DNA from: an uncultured Leptospiraceae bacterium
GTDB lineage: Bacteria; Spirochaetota; Leptospiria; Leptospirales; Leptospiraceae
Direction: 5' to 3'
NCBI GenBank assembly: GCA_937924465.1
Contig: CALDSP010000234.1
Location: 1-8,602 of the forward strand
Length of the DNA stretch: 8,602 bases
Below the pieces are notes generated by a model. That model was not told where the DNA came from and did not search any database. It saw only the letters and a program-made list of their open reading frames with translations. A program made the position numbers and the translations under genes. Of the stretch, positions 1-7,600 are shown in pieces (position 1 is the stretch's first letter; every line of letters starts with the position of its first letter).

Positions 1-461
1 ATGACAGGTCTGAATGTCCTTTGAGTTTTACAAAAATTTGTTGCTTTTCTAGGGCTTTTTGTACGAGTCCTAAAAAAATTTGGTATGAGTGAACAACTGA
101 ATTGAGTTCAGGTTTTAAGTTTCGATCTACAAAAAAAGAAAAATTCAAATTTTCATCAAAAGTTTGTAGTACTGTTCCACCACCAGAAGCCCTTCTTGCA
201 ATATAGATGAGATTGGAAAAAAATTTTTTCTTGAGATTCAAATTTTCAAAAGAATTTAGCCATTCGTTTAAAATTTTTTCATTTACGTTATGTGACAGAG
301 AATCGGAAATTCCAAGTACAATAGAATTTGGATTTCTCCAAAACCGAAGACCTGCTTTTATGTTGTACTCTTTCATATTAATGGCAATTGCTTCTTCTTT
401 TGCTAAATTGTAGTAGGGGTTTCTTTGTTTTATTTCATTCAGATAAAAAAACATATGGCAT
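1..461 (-). CDS. Lipoate-protein ligase / octanoyltransferase family protein, N-terminal part (cut by window edge)
   Basis: Reading the minus strand from an ATG at 461-459 gives 153 codons that stay open to the left edge. The family attaches lipoate or octanoate to the lipoyl domains of 2-oxoacid dehydrogenases and the glycine cleavage H protein in the cytoplasm. Visible hallmarks are an early NPYYNLAKEEAI segment, LRFWRNPNSIVLG, and the family signature RRASGGGTVLQ followed by ENLNFSF (compare RR.SGGG.V.H..GNLN.S). Just before the cut, KLKGHSDLS corresponds to the G-R-N-D-[LI] segment that precedes the ligand-binding lysine. That lysine, or the cysteine of LipM/LipL-type octanoyltransferases, lies outside the window, so LplA and LipM cannot be told apart. 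The start is well constrained because an in-frame TGA lies at 467-465. No strong ribosome binding site is visible. The gene is divergent from the one at 568. Confidence 0.85.
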
Positions 462-497
462 AAGTCAAAATTTTTCTTTTAAAAAGAATGACAAGTA

Positions 498-525
498 TTA
501 ACAAAGATTTATCGAAAACTAAATT
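498..525 (+). promoter_or_regulatory. Possible sigma-70 type promoter for the 568-2249 gene pair
   Basis: In the divergent gap, TTAACA (498-503, five of six matches to TTGACA) is followed after 16 bases by TAAATT (520-525, four of six matches to TATAAT). It is correctly oriented, about 43 bases before the ATG at 568. In DNA this AT-rich such matches arise easily by chance, so this is only a candidate. Confidence 0.25.
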
Positions 526-556
526 TAAAAGGTAGTTTTCAGAATCAAAATTATGT

Positions 557-562
557 AAGGAG
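557..562 (+). promoter_or_regulatory. Ribosome binding site of the spermidine-synthase-like gene
   Basis: AAGGAG lies five bases before the ATG at 568. This near-perfect Shine-Dalgarno site fixes the start upstream of the hydrophobic N-terminus, so the export-type leader of the protein is real and not an artefact of over-extension. Confidence 0.8.
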
Positions 563-567
563 TATAA

Positions 568-1416
568 ATGTTTAAGAAAACTCTATTGTTCATTGTTTTA
601 TATTTTGCTTTCGTATTTTGCATTTTTTCTAAAGAAAAGCTAGTTAAGGAAATTTATTCTAAGTATTCCCATATTAAAATTGTAGATTATGGTAGTTTGA
701 GATCTCTTATTTTTGTAAGAGATTCAGGAGAAGAGGTCGTAGAATCTACTTTGGATCTTTCCTCACCGCAAACGTTATTTCTGTTGTACACACAAAAAAT
801 GTTTTCTAGCTTTTTGATAGGAGATATACCTAAAAAAGTTTTATTAGCTGGATTAGGAGGAGGAAGCATGGTCCATTTTGTAAATTATTATTTCCCTAAA
901 ATCCAAATGGATATTGTGGAAATTGATCCTGAGATTTTGAAAATTGCAAAAGAATATTTTAACCTAAAAGAAAATAAAATGAATAAGATCATAATTGCAG
1001 ATGTATATGAATTTTTAAAAAACTCTAAGAACTCTTATGATATTATTTTCATGGATGCTTTTCTAAAACCATCCAAACATACCGATCCAACAGGAGTAAA
1101 TTTAAAACAAAAAGAAAAAGATTTTTTTAATCACATAAAAAAAAATCTCACTTCCAGAGGGGTGGTTGTATTTAATATTAATTATCATAAAGACTATCTT
1201 CAAGATATTCAAAATATGAGAGAGAATTTTCCAAATATTTATATATTTCAAAAAGAAAGATCAGGAAATATTATTGTAGTTTGTTCCATGGAAAAACAAA
1301 GATATTCCCAAGAATTTATGCAAAAGCGCGGGGAAGAAATCGATAAAGAATATAAAACTAATTTTTCATTTATGAATCTTAGTAAAATATATTTAGGAGA
1401 TAAAATTTCAAAGTGA
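568..1416 (+). CDS. Spermidine-synthase-like (SpeE/PABS fold) protein with an N-terminal signal or anchor segment
   Basis: This 282-residue protein has the shape of the spermidine synthase superfamily. It has a short beta-rich N-terminal region (about 31-70), then a Rossmann methyltransferase fold with the glycine loop LLAGLGGGS (92-100), the acidic ribose-binding end of strand two VEID (117-120), D145 in ADVYEFL, and YDIIFMDAF (157-165). D163 sits where the catalytic Asp of aminopropyltransferases is found. Two features argue against a true spermidine synthase: the GGGDG motif reads GGGSM here, and the second Asp-Pro of the DSxDP motif is absent. Residues 5-20 form a hydrophobic stretch after MFKK, so the product is probably exported or membrane-anchored. 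That is odd for an enzyme expected to use a cytoplasmic S-adenosyl donor. Its stop overlaps the start of the next gene, implying co-translation. The substrate is unknown. Confidence 0.75.
   Translation: MFKKTLLFIVLYFAFVFCIFSKEKLVKEIYSKYSHIKIVDYGSLRSLIFVRDSGEEVVESTLDLSSPQTLFLLYTQKMFSSFLIGDIPKKVLLAGLGGGSMVHFVNYYFPKIQMDIVEIDPEILKIAKEYFNLKENKMNKIIIADVYEFLKNSKNSYDIIFMDAFLKPSKHTDPTGVNLKQKEKDFFNHIKKNLTSRGVVVFNINYHKDYLQDIQNMRENFPNIYIFQKERSGNIIVVCSMEKQRYSQEFMQKRGEEIDKEYKTNFSFMNLSKIYLGDKISK
1395..1399 (+). promoter_or_regulatory. Ribosome binding site for the GTG-start gene at 1413
   Basis: AGGAG lies inside the end of the upstream gene, 13 bases before the GTG at 1413. The spacing is longer than usual, so translation of the second gene probably leans on ribosomes finishing the first one at the overlapping GTGA. 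Confidence 0.5.
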
Positions 1417-2249
1417 AGAATTATTTTTTAAGCCTCTTACTATTTTTATTTTTTATTGATTGTAAAACTTTTTTAGTTAAAAATCCTTTAGCAAAAGAAA
1501 ACGATCGTGTTTTTAGAATTTGCTTTTGGAATGTAAAAAATCTTTCTTTAGCTGGACTCAAAAGAGAAAATAAGGGAAATTATATATTAAAATTTTCTAC
1601 GTCATGTGACAGTATTGTATATATTGAAATTCGTTCTGCTGGTATTGATATGGCTAAAGCATTTGAGGAAGCCTTTCAAGAAAAAGGAGAAAATTATTTT
1701 TGTTTAGAGAGTGAACCTAAGTCTTTAAAAATTTCTAGACGAAAAGAAAAATATCTTGCATGTATTAAAGAAGAATGGTCGGAAAACTTTTCTAAGCTAG
1801 AATATGAAGATGAAGAAAAAGAGTTTTCTCGTTCACCAAGTTTATTCTTTTTTTACTATCAAGGAAAAAAATTTTTATTGGTCGCTTTTCATTCTACACC
1901 AGGGGATAAGAAAGAACTAAAAAATTTTCAAAAAGTGGTGGACTTTGCTTATAAAAATTATTCTGATTATAAAATTTTTTTTGGAGGGGATTTTAATACA
2001 GGAAGTAACTATCAAAAAGCAGAATTTTTAGCTACTCTACCTTATTTGATTTATCTAGAACAACTAATCAAAGAGCCAACTACATTTGCAAATCAAAGAC
2101 ATGATCTTATTTTTACAGATAAAGCCAATGCTATTCTTTGTAAAGGTAAGGTTTGGAGATTAGATGAAATTTTTCAAGAAGTAGAAGGTCGAAAAAATTT
2201 AGAAAAAATTTCCGATCATTTTCCTATTTCTGCAGACTGTAAAATTTAA
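1413..2249 (+). CDS. Endonuclease/exonuclease/phosphatase-fold lipoprotein
   Basis: This 278-residue protein starts with GTG, in a GTGA overlap with the previous stop. The leader MKNYFLSLLLFLFFIDC ends in a spirochaete-style lipobox with C17 as the probable lipidated residue, so it should be membrane-anchored outside the cytoplasm. The body carries the DNase I-like (EEP) motifs in order: CFWNVKNLS (N40), YIEIR (E72, metal ligand), RSPSLFFF (140-147), VAFHSTPG (H160), GGDFNT (D193, N195), RHDLIFTD (230-236), and a terminal SDHFPIS with the D268-H269 pair. Every key metal and catalytic position is present, so it should be an active Mg-dependent phosphodiesterase or phosphatase. The fold covers DNases, sphingomyelinases and phosphoinositide phosphatases, and I cannot assign the substrate. 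It lacks the length and recognisable features of Leptospira sphingomyelinases. It is co-translated with the SpeE-like gene. Confidence 0.85.
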   Translation: MKNYFLSLLLFLFFIDCKTFLVKNPLAKENDRVFRICFWNVKNLSLAGLKRENKGNYILKFSTSCDSIVYIEIRSAGIDMAKAFEEAFQEKGENYFCLESEPKSLKISRRKEKYLACIKEEWSENFSKLEYEDEEKEFSRSPSLFFFYYQGKKFLLVAFHSTPGDKKELKNFQKVVDFAYKNYSDYKIFFGGDFNTGSNYQKAEFLATLPYLIYLEQLIKEPTTFANQRHDLIFTDKANAILCKGKVWRLDEIFQEVEGRKNLEKISDHFPISADCKI

Positions 2250-2274
2250 ATTATATTCAAGCAAAGAGTTTTTA

Positions 2275-2286
2275 TCTAACGTTAGA
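2275..2286. repeat. Perfect 12-base palindrome in the spacer upstream of thiH
   Basis: TCTAACGTTAGA is a perfect 12-base inverted repeat with no loop, 26 bases after the lipoprotein stop and 88 bases before the thiH start. Its form fits a dimeric-regulator operator better than a hairpin. No regulator is identified. Confidence 0.4.
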
Positions 2287-2325
2287 CGAAGAAATTGGAT
2301 TTTTAAAAAATAAAGATTTACAGAA

Positions 2326-2345
2326 GTTTTAAAACCTTGGGTTTT
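2326..2345 (+). promoter_or_regulatory. Overlapping small inverted repeats upstream of thiH, possible weak terminator or attenuator
   Basis: GTTTTAAAAC (2326-2335) is a palindrome. Its right half also pairs with GGTTTT (2340-2345) to give a 6-base stem AAAACC/GGTTTT around a TTG loop, ending in T residues. The two pairings exclude one another. The stems are short and mostly A-T, so a real terminator is doubtful. No TPP riboswitch signature was seen in this spacer. Confidence 0.25.
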
Positions 2346-2362
2346 TATATTAAAATTAAATT

Positions 2363-2368
2363 GAAGGA
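2363..2368 (+). promoter_or_regulatory. Ribosome binding site of thiH
   Basis: GAAGGA lies six bases before the ATG at 2375 and supports that start. Confidence 0.65.
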
Positions 2369-2374
2369 TAAAAG

Positions 2375-3490
2375 ATGAGCTTTCTAGAAATTTTTCAAAG
2401 TCTTGATTTTAAAGAAGAAATTTTGCACATTCAACAGAAAACTTTTAGAGATGTTTTAAAAGCTCTTTCCAATGCTCTTTATAAAAGAATGAATTTTGAA
2501 GATTACTTAGCTTTAGTTTCTCCCTCTGCAGATATGTATTTAGAGGAATTAGCTCAACTTTCAAGTCAAATTACGCTTGAGAGATTTGGGAAAACTATCT
2601 TACTTTATATGCCTCTTTATTTATCAAATGAATGTCGTTCTTCTTGTTTGTATTGTGGATTTAGTTTTGAAAATAAAATTCCAAGAAAAACACTTACAGA
2701 AGCAGAACTAATTAAAGAAGCAGAAATTATTCATTCTAAAGGAATTGAACATGTTTTACTTTTAACAGGGGAGGATTATTCTAAAACTCCTTTGAAAAAA
2801 ATTGTGGAATCAGTAAAAATTTTGAAAGAATATTTTTCTTCTGTTTCAATTGAAATTTATCCCATGAATGAAGAAGACTATAAACAGATCATTGAAGCAG
2901 GGGCAGATGGGCTTACTCTTTATCAAGAAACTTATGATACAGAGGCTTATAGAAAGTATCATATTCGAGGAGTTAAAAAGAACATGAATTATCGTTTGGA
3001 AGGACCTGATAGAGGAGGAAAAGCAGGTTTTCGTAAAATTGGAGTAGGAGCATTACTTGGACTTTCTCATCCTTTGGGAGAAATGAGTTTTTTAGGACGT
3101 CACGTGCAATATCTTATGAAAACTTATTGGCGTTCTCAAATTTTAGTTTCTCTTCCAAGGTTTAGACCTGCAGAGGGAAATTTTGAAGTAAACTACAAAG
3201 TTTCTATAAGAGAGTTTTTAAGATACATTTTTGCTTTAAGAATTTATTTTCGAGATATAGGGGTTGTACTTTCTACAAGAGAAAATCCTAACTTGAGAGA
3301 CAATTTAATTGGATTAGGAATTACTCAAATGTCTGCTGAATCAAAAACAGAGCCCGGAGGTTATCAAGGCATGGAAACTTTAGAACAATTTGAAACAGAA
3401 GACAAAAGAACTTTAGCTGAGGTAATTAAAGTTATCCAAAAAAAAGGTTTTGAGCCTGTACTAAAAGATTTTGACAAGTGTATAGTATAA
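2375..3490 (+). CDS. thiH: 2-iminoacetate synthase (tyrosine lyase) ThiH
   Basis: ThiH is a cytoplasmic radical-SAM enzyme that cleaves tyrosine to 2-iminoacetate (dehydroglycine) and p-cresol. It feeds ThiG in the anaerobic route to the thiazole of thiamine. The 371-residue length is typical. The radical-SAM cluster motif CRSSCLYCGF gives ligands C87, C91 and C94. Downstream family blocks are all recognisable: GLTLYQETYD, the KYHIRG region, RGGKAGFRKIGVGALLGL, YWRSQILVSLPRFRP, GVVLSTRE, LRDNLIGLGITQMSAESKT, GGYQGME, QFETEDKRTLAEV, and the terminal PVLKDFD. HydG, its close relative, is about 100 residues longer with an extra C-terminal cluster motif, which is absent here. No other thi gene (thiG, thiS, thiF, thiC, thiE) lies in the window, so this copy is away from the usual cluster. 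It is followed at 15 bases by a membrane-protein gene. Confidence 0.95.
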   Translation: MSFLEIFQSLDFKEEILHIQQKTFRDVLKALSNALYKRMNFEDYLALVSPSADMYLEELAQLSSQITLERFGKTILLYMPLYLSNECRSSCLYCGFSFENKIPRKTLTEAELIKEAEIIHSKGIEHVLLLTGEDYSKTPLKKIVESVKILKEYFSSVSIEIYPMNEEDYKQIIEAGADGLTLYQETYDTEAYRKYHIRGVKKNMNYRLEGPDRGGKAGFRKIGVGALLGLSHPLGEMSFLGRHVQYLMKTYWRSQILVSLPRFRPAEGNFEVNYKVSIREFLRYIFALRIYFRDIGVVLSTRENPNLRDNLIGLGITQMSAESKTEPGGYQGMETLEQFETEDKRTLAEVIKVIQKKGFEPVLKDFDKCIV

Positions 3491-3505
3491 AATAAAGTAA
3501 TATAG

Positions 3506-4438
3506 ATGTTTTTCAAGTTTCTAGTAAGACTGCTCATTCCTCCCCACATTTTATTTAATTATATGCGTGAAGGGTTACAAATTGTTACGAACAATTTTTT
3601 TCCAGTTCTCGTTATGAATTCATTTTTTCTTGTTACTGTTTTTCTTACCTACTTCTCTTTCATGTTTCTTGTATTTGAACTTGCTTATGAAAGAGAAATA
3701 CAAAATATTTTACTTGGTTTTATGGGTATTCCTGTTATAAGTTTTTTTTTCTGTAGTTTAATTCGTTTTCATTATGGTTTAGTAAGAAAATCTAAAATTA
3801 AAATGGATATTTTTCTTATCGATTATAAAAAATATTTTCATATATTTTTACTATTTAATATATACTATGCTCTTTACAATCTTGCGTTTAAAGCAATTTT
3901 TGATTTTGATGAACTGGAAGGAATTAATAAACTTAGAGCAATTCTAGGAATTAGTTTATTTTTTTGGATTCTGGTTCGCCTTATTTTCTCTCCTTTTTTT
4001 GTAATTGAAAAAGGTTATTCTACACGTCGGGCAATGAAATCTTCTTTTCTCTTAACAAGTGGAAGAACTATTAAAACCATTGTCTTGTTATTTCTTTGCC
4101 TTGTAATTTTTGGTGGAGTTTTCTTTGGATTTGGTTATCTTGTTTTTGAAACATCTAGGTTAGCTTACAAGACTATCAAACTCAATCCCGATTTCTCCAT
4201 AGCGATCTTGTGGATACTCGGTTTTACCGTAGTTGCAATTCTTTCTTTAGTGGCAGTTTCTTTATCTTTTTCTCTTTTAAATATTGCTTTTGTAATGAGC
4301 TACGATATATATTTGAAAAATCGATTTTCCAGGAAAAAGAAGCTAATTTACGAAGTTGCCATTGAAACAAAAAGAAAATTAGAAGATTCGGGCTTTTTTC
4401 AGCCTATTGAAGAAGAAGTGAAAAAAGATAACTTATAA
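3506..4438 (+). CDS. Multi-pass membrane protein resembling the DUF975 / GDPD-membrane-domain type
   Basis: This 310-residue protein is rich in Phe, Leu and Ile and has about six hydrophobic segments: roughly 34-60, 70-86, 111-131, 146-168, 190-214 and 231-263. A charged tail follows (KNRFSRKKK near 271-279, then an acidic-basic end), which is probably cytoplasmic. The segment SPFFVIEKGYSTRRAMKSS followed by FLLTSGRTIKTI (162-192) resembles the pattern F-V-I-E-x-G-x(4)-A-x(2)-S-x(3)-T-x-G shared by DUF975, YciC and glycerophosphodiester phosphodiesterase membrane domains. No catalytic domain is attached. The start is 15 bases after the thiH stop and has no clear Shine-Dalgarno sequence, so translation may depend on thiH. 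Being in one operon with thiH does not by itself indicate a thiamine role. Function is unknown. Confidence 0.75.
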   Translation: MFFKFLVRLLIPPHILFNYMREGLQIVTNNFFPVLVMNSFFLVTVFLTYFSFMFLVFELAYEREIQNILLGFMGIPVISFFFCSLIRFHYGLVRKSKIKMDIFLIDYKKYFHIFLLFNIYYALYNLAFKAIFDFDELEGINKLRAILGISLFFWILVRLIFSPFFVIEKGYSTRRAMKSSFLLTSGRTIKTIVLLFLCLVIFGGVFFGFGYLVFETSRLAYKTIKLNPDFSIAILWILGFTVVAILSLVAVSLSFSLLNIAFVMSYDIYLKNRFSRKKKLIYEVAIETKRKLEDSGFFQPIEEEVKKDNL

Positions 4439-4533
4439 ATCCAAATTCTCCTAAATTTTTTAAAAGATTGAAATTCTCTGTTTATTAGTAGAAATACTTA
4501 ACTTTTTATATTAAAAAAAATAGAAAAAATTAA

Positions 4534-4550
4534 AAAAAGCTTTACTTTTT
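4534..4550 (+). terminator. Possible weak terminator after the thiH-membrane protein unit
   Basis: AAAAAG and CTTTTT form a 6-base stem around a 5-base loop, in an A/T-only context about 96 bases after the stop at 4438. The stem has only one G-C pair, so this is weak. The rest of 4439-4623 is A-rich with no other clear terminator. Confidence 0.2.
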
Positions 4551-4558
4551 AGTTCGAT

Positions 4559-4588
4559 TTGATAAACTCAATCTACCAGACTTATTCT
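4559..4588 (+). promoter_or_regulatory. Candidate promoter of the giant lipoprotein gene
   Basis: TTGATA (4559-4564, five of six matches to the -35 consensus) is followed after 18 bases by TATTCT (4583-4588, four of six matches to the -10). It would start transcription roughly 30 bases before the start codon. A small CCAGA/TCTGG hairpin (4576-4590, loop CTTAT) overlaps the -10 element and could affect access to it. Confidence 0.35.
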
Positions 4589-4612
4589 GGAATTGAAAAT
4601 TTTAAATTGAAA

Positions 4613-4617
4613 AGGAG
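4613..4617 (+). promoter_or_regulatory. Ribosome binding site of the giant lipoprotein gene
   Basis: AGGAG, within AAAAGGAGA, lies six bases before the ATG at 4624. It is a strong site that fixes the start upstream of the lipoprotein signal peptide. Confidence 0.8.
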
Positions 4618-4623
4618 AATTTT

Positions 4624-7600
4624 ATGAAAACTTCAAAACCCTATTCCTTACGAGGTAAAAGCCTATTCGCTTTAGGTCTCTCTTTACTTTTAGCCTTTTC
4701 CTTGACTAATTGTAATGAGAAAAAAAAAGCTATGCTTCCCTTTTGGTCAGTGGCTTTAATGGGAAGTGGAGAGTCGTCTGGTGGAGGAGATCTCAAAGCA
4801 ACCCTTGATTCAAATGGTGTAGCTCTCCCCCCTTCGAGTGGTGCTGATTTCAGCGCTCAAACGGTGCAAGAGGTTCCAACCAAAGGTCCTGCCATTGTCT
4901 CTGGAAAAATTAGTCCTCAAAATTGCTTTGATGACAACGGAAATTCCATTGATTGCAGTAGTGATACGGGCCTAGATTTATCACAAATTTTAGTCCAGTT
5001 AGTAGATTCAAATGGAAATGTAATTGCTACCACAAATGCTGATGCAAATGGAAATTACAGCTTTGATATTCCTGAGCTGAATAACGGAAATTACCGTGTT
5101 CTAATTAATACAGGAAATGGTTTAAATTATGATTATGAGGACTTTAACTTCACTTTTGATCCAACAGTCAATGGAGCAAACCAAATTGCTCTCAATGATT
5201 TAGATCCAAGTAGGTTATATCTTACCAGTGGTCCTGCGAATATTTCTGGAACAGTCAAGACTCCCGGATTTGTAGATCAAAACGGAAATAACCTGGTTCC
5301 TGCTGGTGGATTGTCTGGTGTGACGGTTCAATTGAAAGATTCCAATGGGAACGTGATTGCCACTACAACCACAGATACGAATGGAAATTATTCCTTTAAT
5401 GTATCAAACCTTCCAAATGGAAATTATACTGTCGTTGCACTTGGTTCAGGAATAACTAGTTATAGCCAGCCGTTTACTGATATGCAAGCCGGTTTCCAAT
5501 TTAAATTTTTGGGCAACAATCCATCCACTCCAACTAGCGTAGCAATTGCCGATATTAGTTCCGCTTGGAATCCCGCTTCCAGTGCTACTGCAAATCTAAC
5601 GAATTGGAGTTTACTGAACGTTGCTGTTGCTGGAACTGATTTATCTGGTTTTACTGTTGTGCTAAAAGATGCTTCTGGAAATGTAGTTGCAACAACTACT
5701 TCTAATTCAAGTGGGCAATTTTCTTTCAGCCAAACTCTTGCTGCAGGTGTTTATTCCATTGAAGTGAGCAAAGATGGTTTCTTGACCAAAACCTCTTCTT
5801 TCTCATTTACACCCAATGCAGATGGTAGTGCTACTTCAGTAGCTCAAAGTGGAGGTCCTTTGGCTATGGTTCCAAGACCATCTAATGTTACAGGTACTGT
5901 AACCGGACCATCGTCTTCACCTCCAAGAATTGATGGAGCAGTAATCAACTTTAAACCCGATAGTACACAACCACCTTCCCAATTGGTTTATTTGCTTCAA
6001 GATGATAATCTACGGAATTTAGCTCAACTTTGGATTTCTCAAGCTTGTTCTACTTGTGTAACAAATTGTGCTGCGGGTGGATTTCAATATTCCTGTGTAG
6101 CGAGTAATCAAGGATCCGGTCCTTGGAGCTATACCACTTGGGCAAACAAAATGTATAGTGTAGCAAGTGACAATGTTACTGTTTATTTTACCGCAGTCGC
6201 TGGAAAATGGAGGTACTATGTTTCTGCTCCAGGTTATAATAACTCCTCTGAAGAAACTGTTACCTTAAATGGACAAGATTTCAATTCACCTGCGATCAGC
6301 TTGAATCCATCCACTCATAGAACTAGAATTGGAGGACAAACCGTAGTTCTTGATACACTTTCCGATGGAACGAAAAACTCTTACGGTGGAACTGTGACAG
6401 GTTACACAAACCAAGGGCATGGGCTTACTGGACTCTTTGTTGCAATGCTTGGCAATACTACTACAAGCGGAGATCCTGTTGTCCATATTACTCTCACTAA
6501 CAATGGAACTTATAACTTTGATGGAAACTCTAAAGTTGTAATTCCACCTGCCCTCTCTACTTTGTGTAGCAATGCTTCGTTAGTGAGTTCTATAGTGCCA
6601 GGACAAACTTCTCTAAGTGGTGCTAGTTGCAATGCTTATGCAGATCAACTAAGAGTCGCCTTTGCTATCAATCAATATTCCACTGCAAAACTTTTAAGTG
6701 ATACAACAAATGGAGTCACAGCCAATGATCCAAATGCTTCTGTTTGTTATGGGTCAAATTGTGCTGGAGCTGCTGCTAATAATGGGTATCAATTTAGAGG
6801 TTCTTCATATAACATTATCGTAGTGGATCCGCTAAAACATATGAGTACTTCCTCTACACAAGCTGATAATACTAGTATCACTCACGGAGGATTACTTAAC
6901 GTAACGAATACTGTAGCACATTTGCCACGTCGTACGGTACAAGGAACAGTTACAGATGCAATTTCTACAGGGGTTATTTCTGGTGCCACAGTAGAAATCG
7001 GAATAGATACTGACAATGATCCAAACACAATTACATTTGGAAACATACGCCGAGATCAAGCTACTATTCCTAGTACAAGCCGTTTACTACCCAATCACGA
7101 TGAGCAAGTTCCACCTGCCACAACAGATGCGAATGGAAACTATAGTATTACAAATCTTGATCCCGGAAACTATGTGCTCCGAATCACAAAACCTGGTTAC
7201 GTAACACAACTAATTCCTATCACGGTGCCATCTACAGGTCCTGCAACTGTTGCCAATGGTCAAATTGTTCTAGATGGTCCCAGAGGAAACGTGAGTGGTC
7301 GTGTTATTCTGGCAGGTGGAGCTCCGTTCACTGGAACTTATACGCTTGAGTTAGTACATCCAACGGCTAACACTCGTCCTACTGCTCCTGTCAATCCAGC
7401 TAGCTTAAGTAGTGGAGTTACTACATTTACAAATGCTCCAAACTATAGCATTTTCCAAGTAAATCCAGGGCAATGGAAAATTCGTTTTGCTTCTGCTGGG
7501 TACGTATCAGTAGAAGGAGTAGTGACTGTTCCTAGTGGTGGAACTGTAAACTTTGATATTGTGACCTTTATTCCAGGCTCGCAAGCACCTGCTCCAATTT

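Noticed and set aside
207..413. A 68-codon plus-strand open frame in the left region
   Set aside because: It lies antisense to the clear lipoate-ligase-family gene (461 to 1, minus), has no ribosome site and no recognisable features.
687..869. Minus-strand open frame inside the SpeE-like gene
   Set aside because: It is fully antisense to a gene with conserved motifs, and the translation looks random.
568..1416. Plain annotation as spermidine synthase SpeE
   Set aside because: Key aminopropyltransferase motif residues are changed and an export leader is present, so only fold-level assignment is justified.
2250..2374. TPP riboswitch upstream of thiH
   Set aside because: The expected CTGAGA and ACCTGATCTGG-type core elements are not present in the spacer.
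2375..3490. HydG (FeFe-hydrogenase maturase) instead of ThiH
   Set aside because: The protein is 371 residues and ends in the ThiH-type PVLKDFD tail. The longer HydG C-terminal cluster domain is missing.
3364..3549. Minus-strand open frame across the thiH end
   Set aside because: It is antisense to the conserved thiH C-terminus and the start of the membrane protein, with no support of its own.
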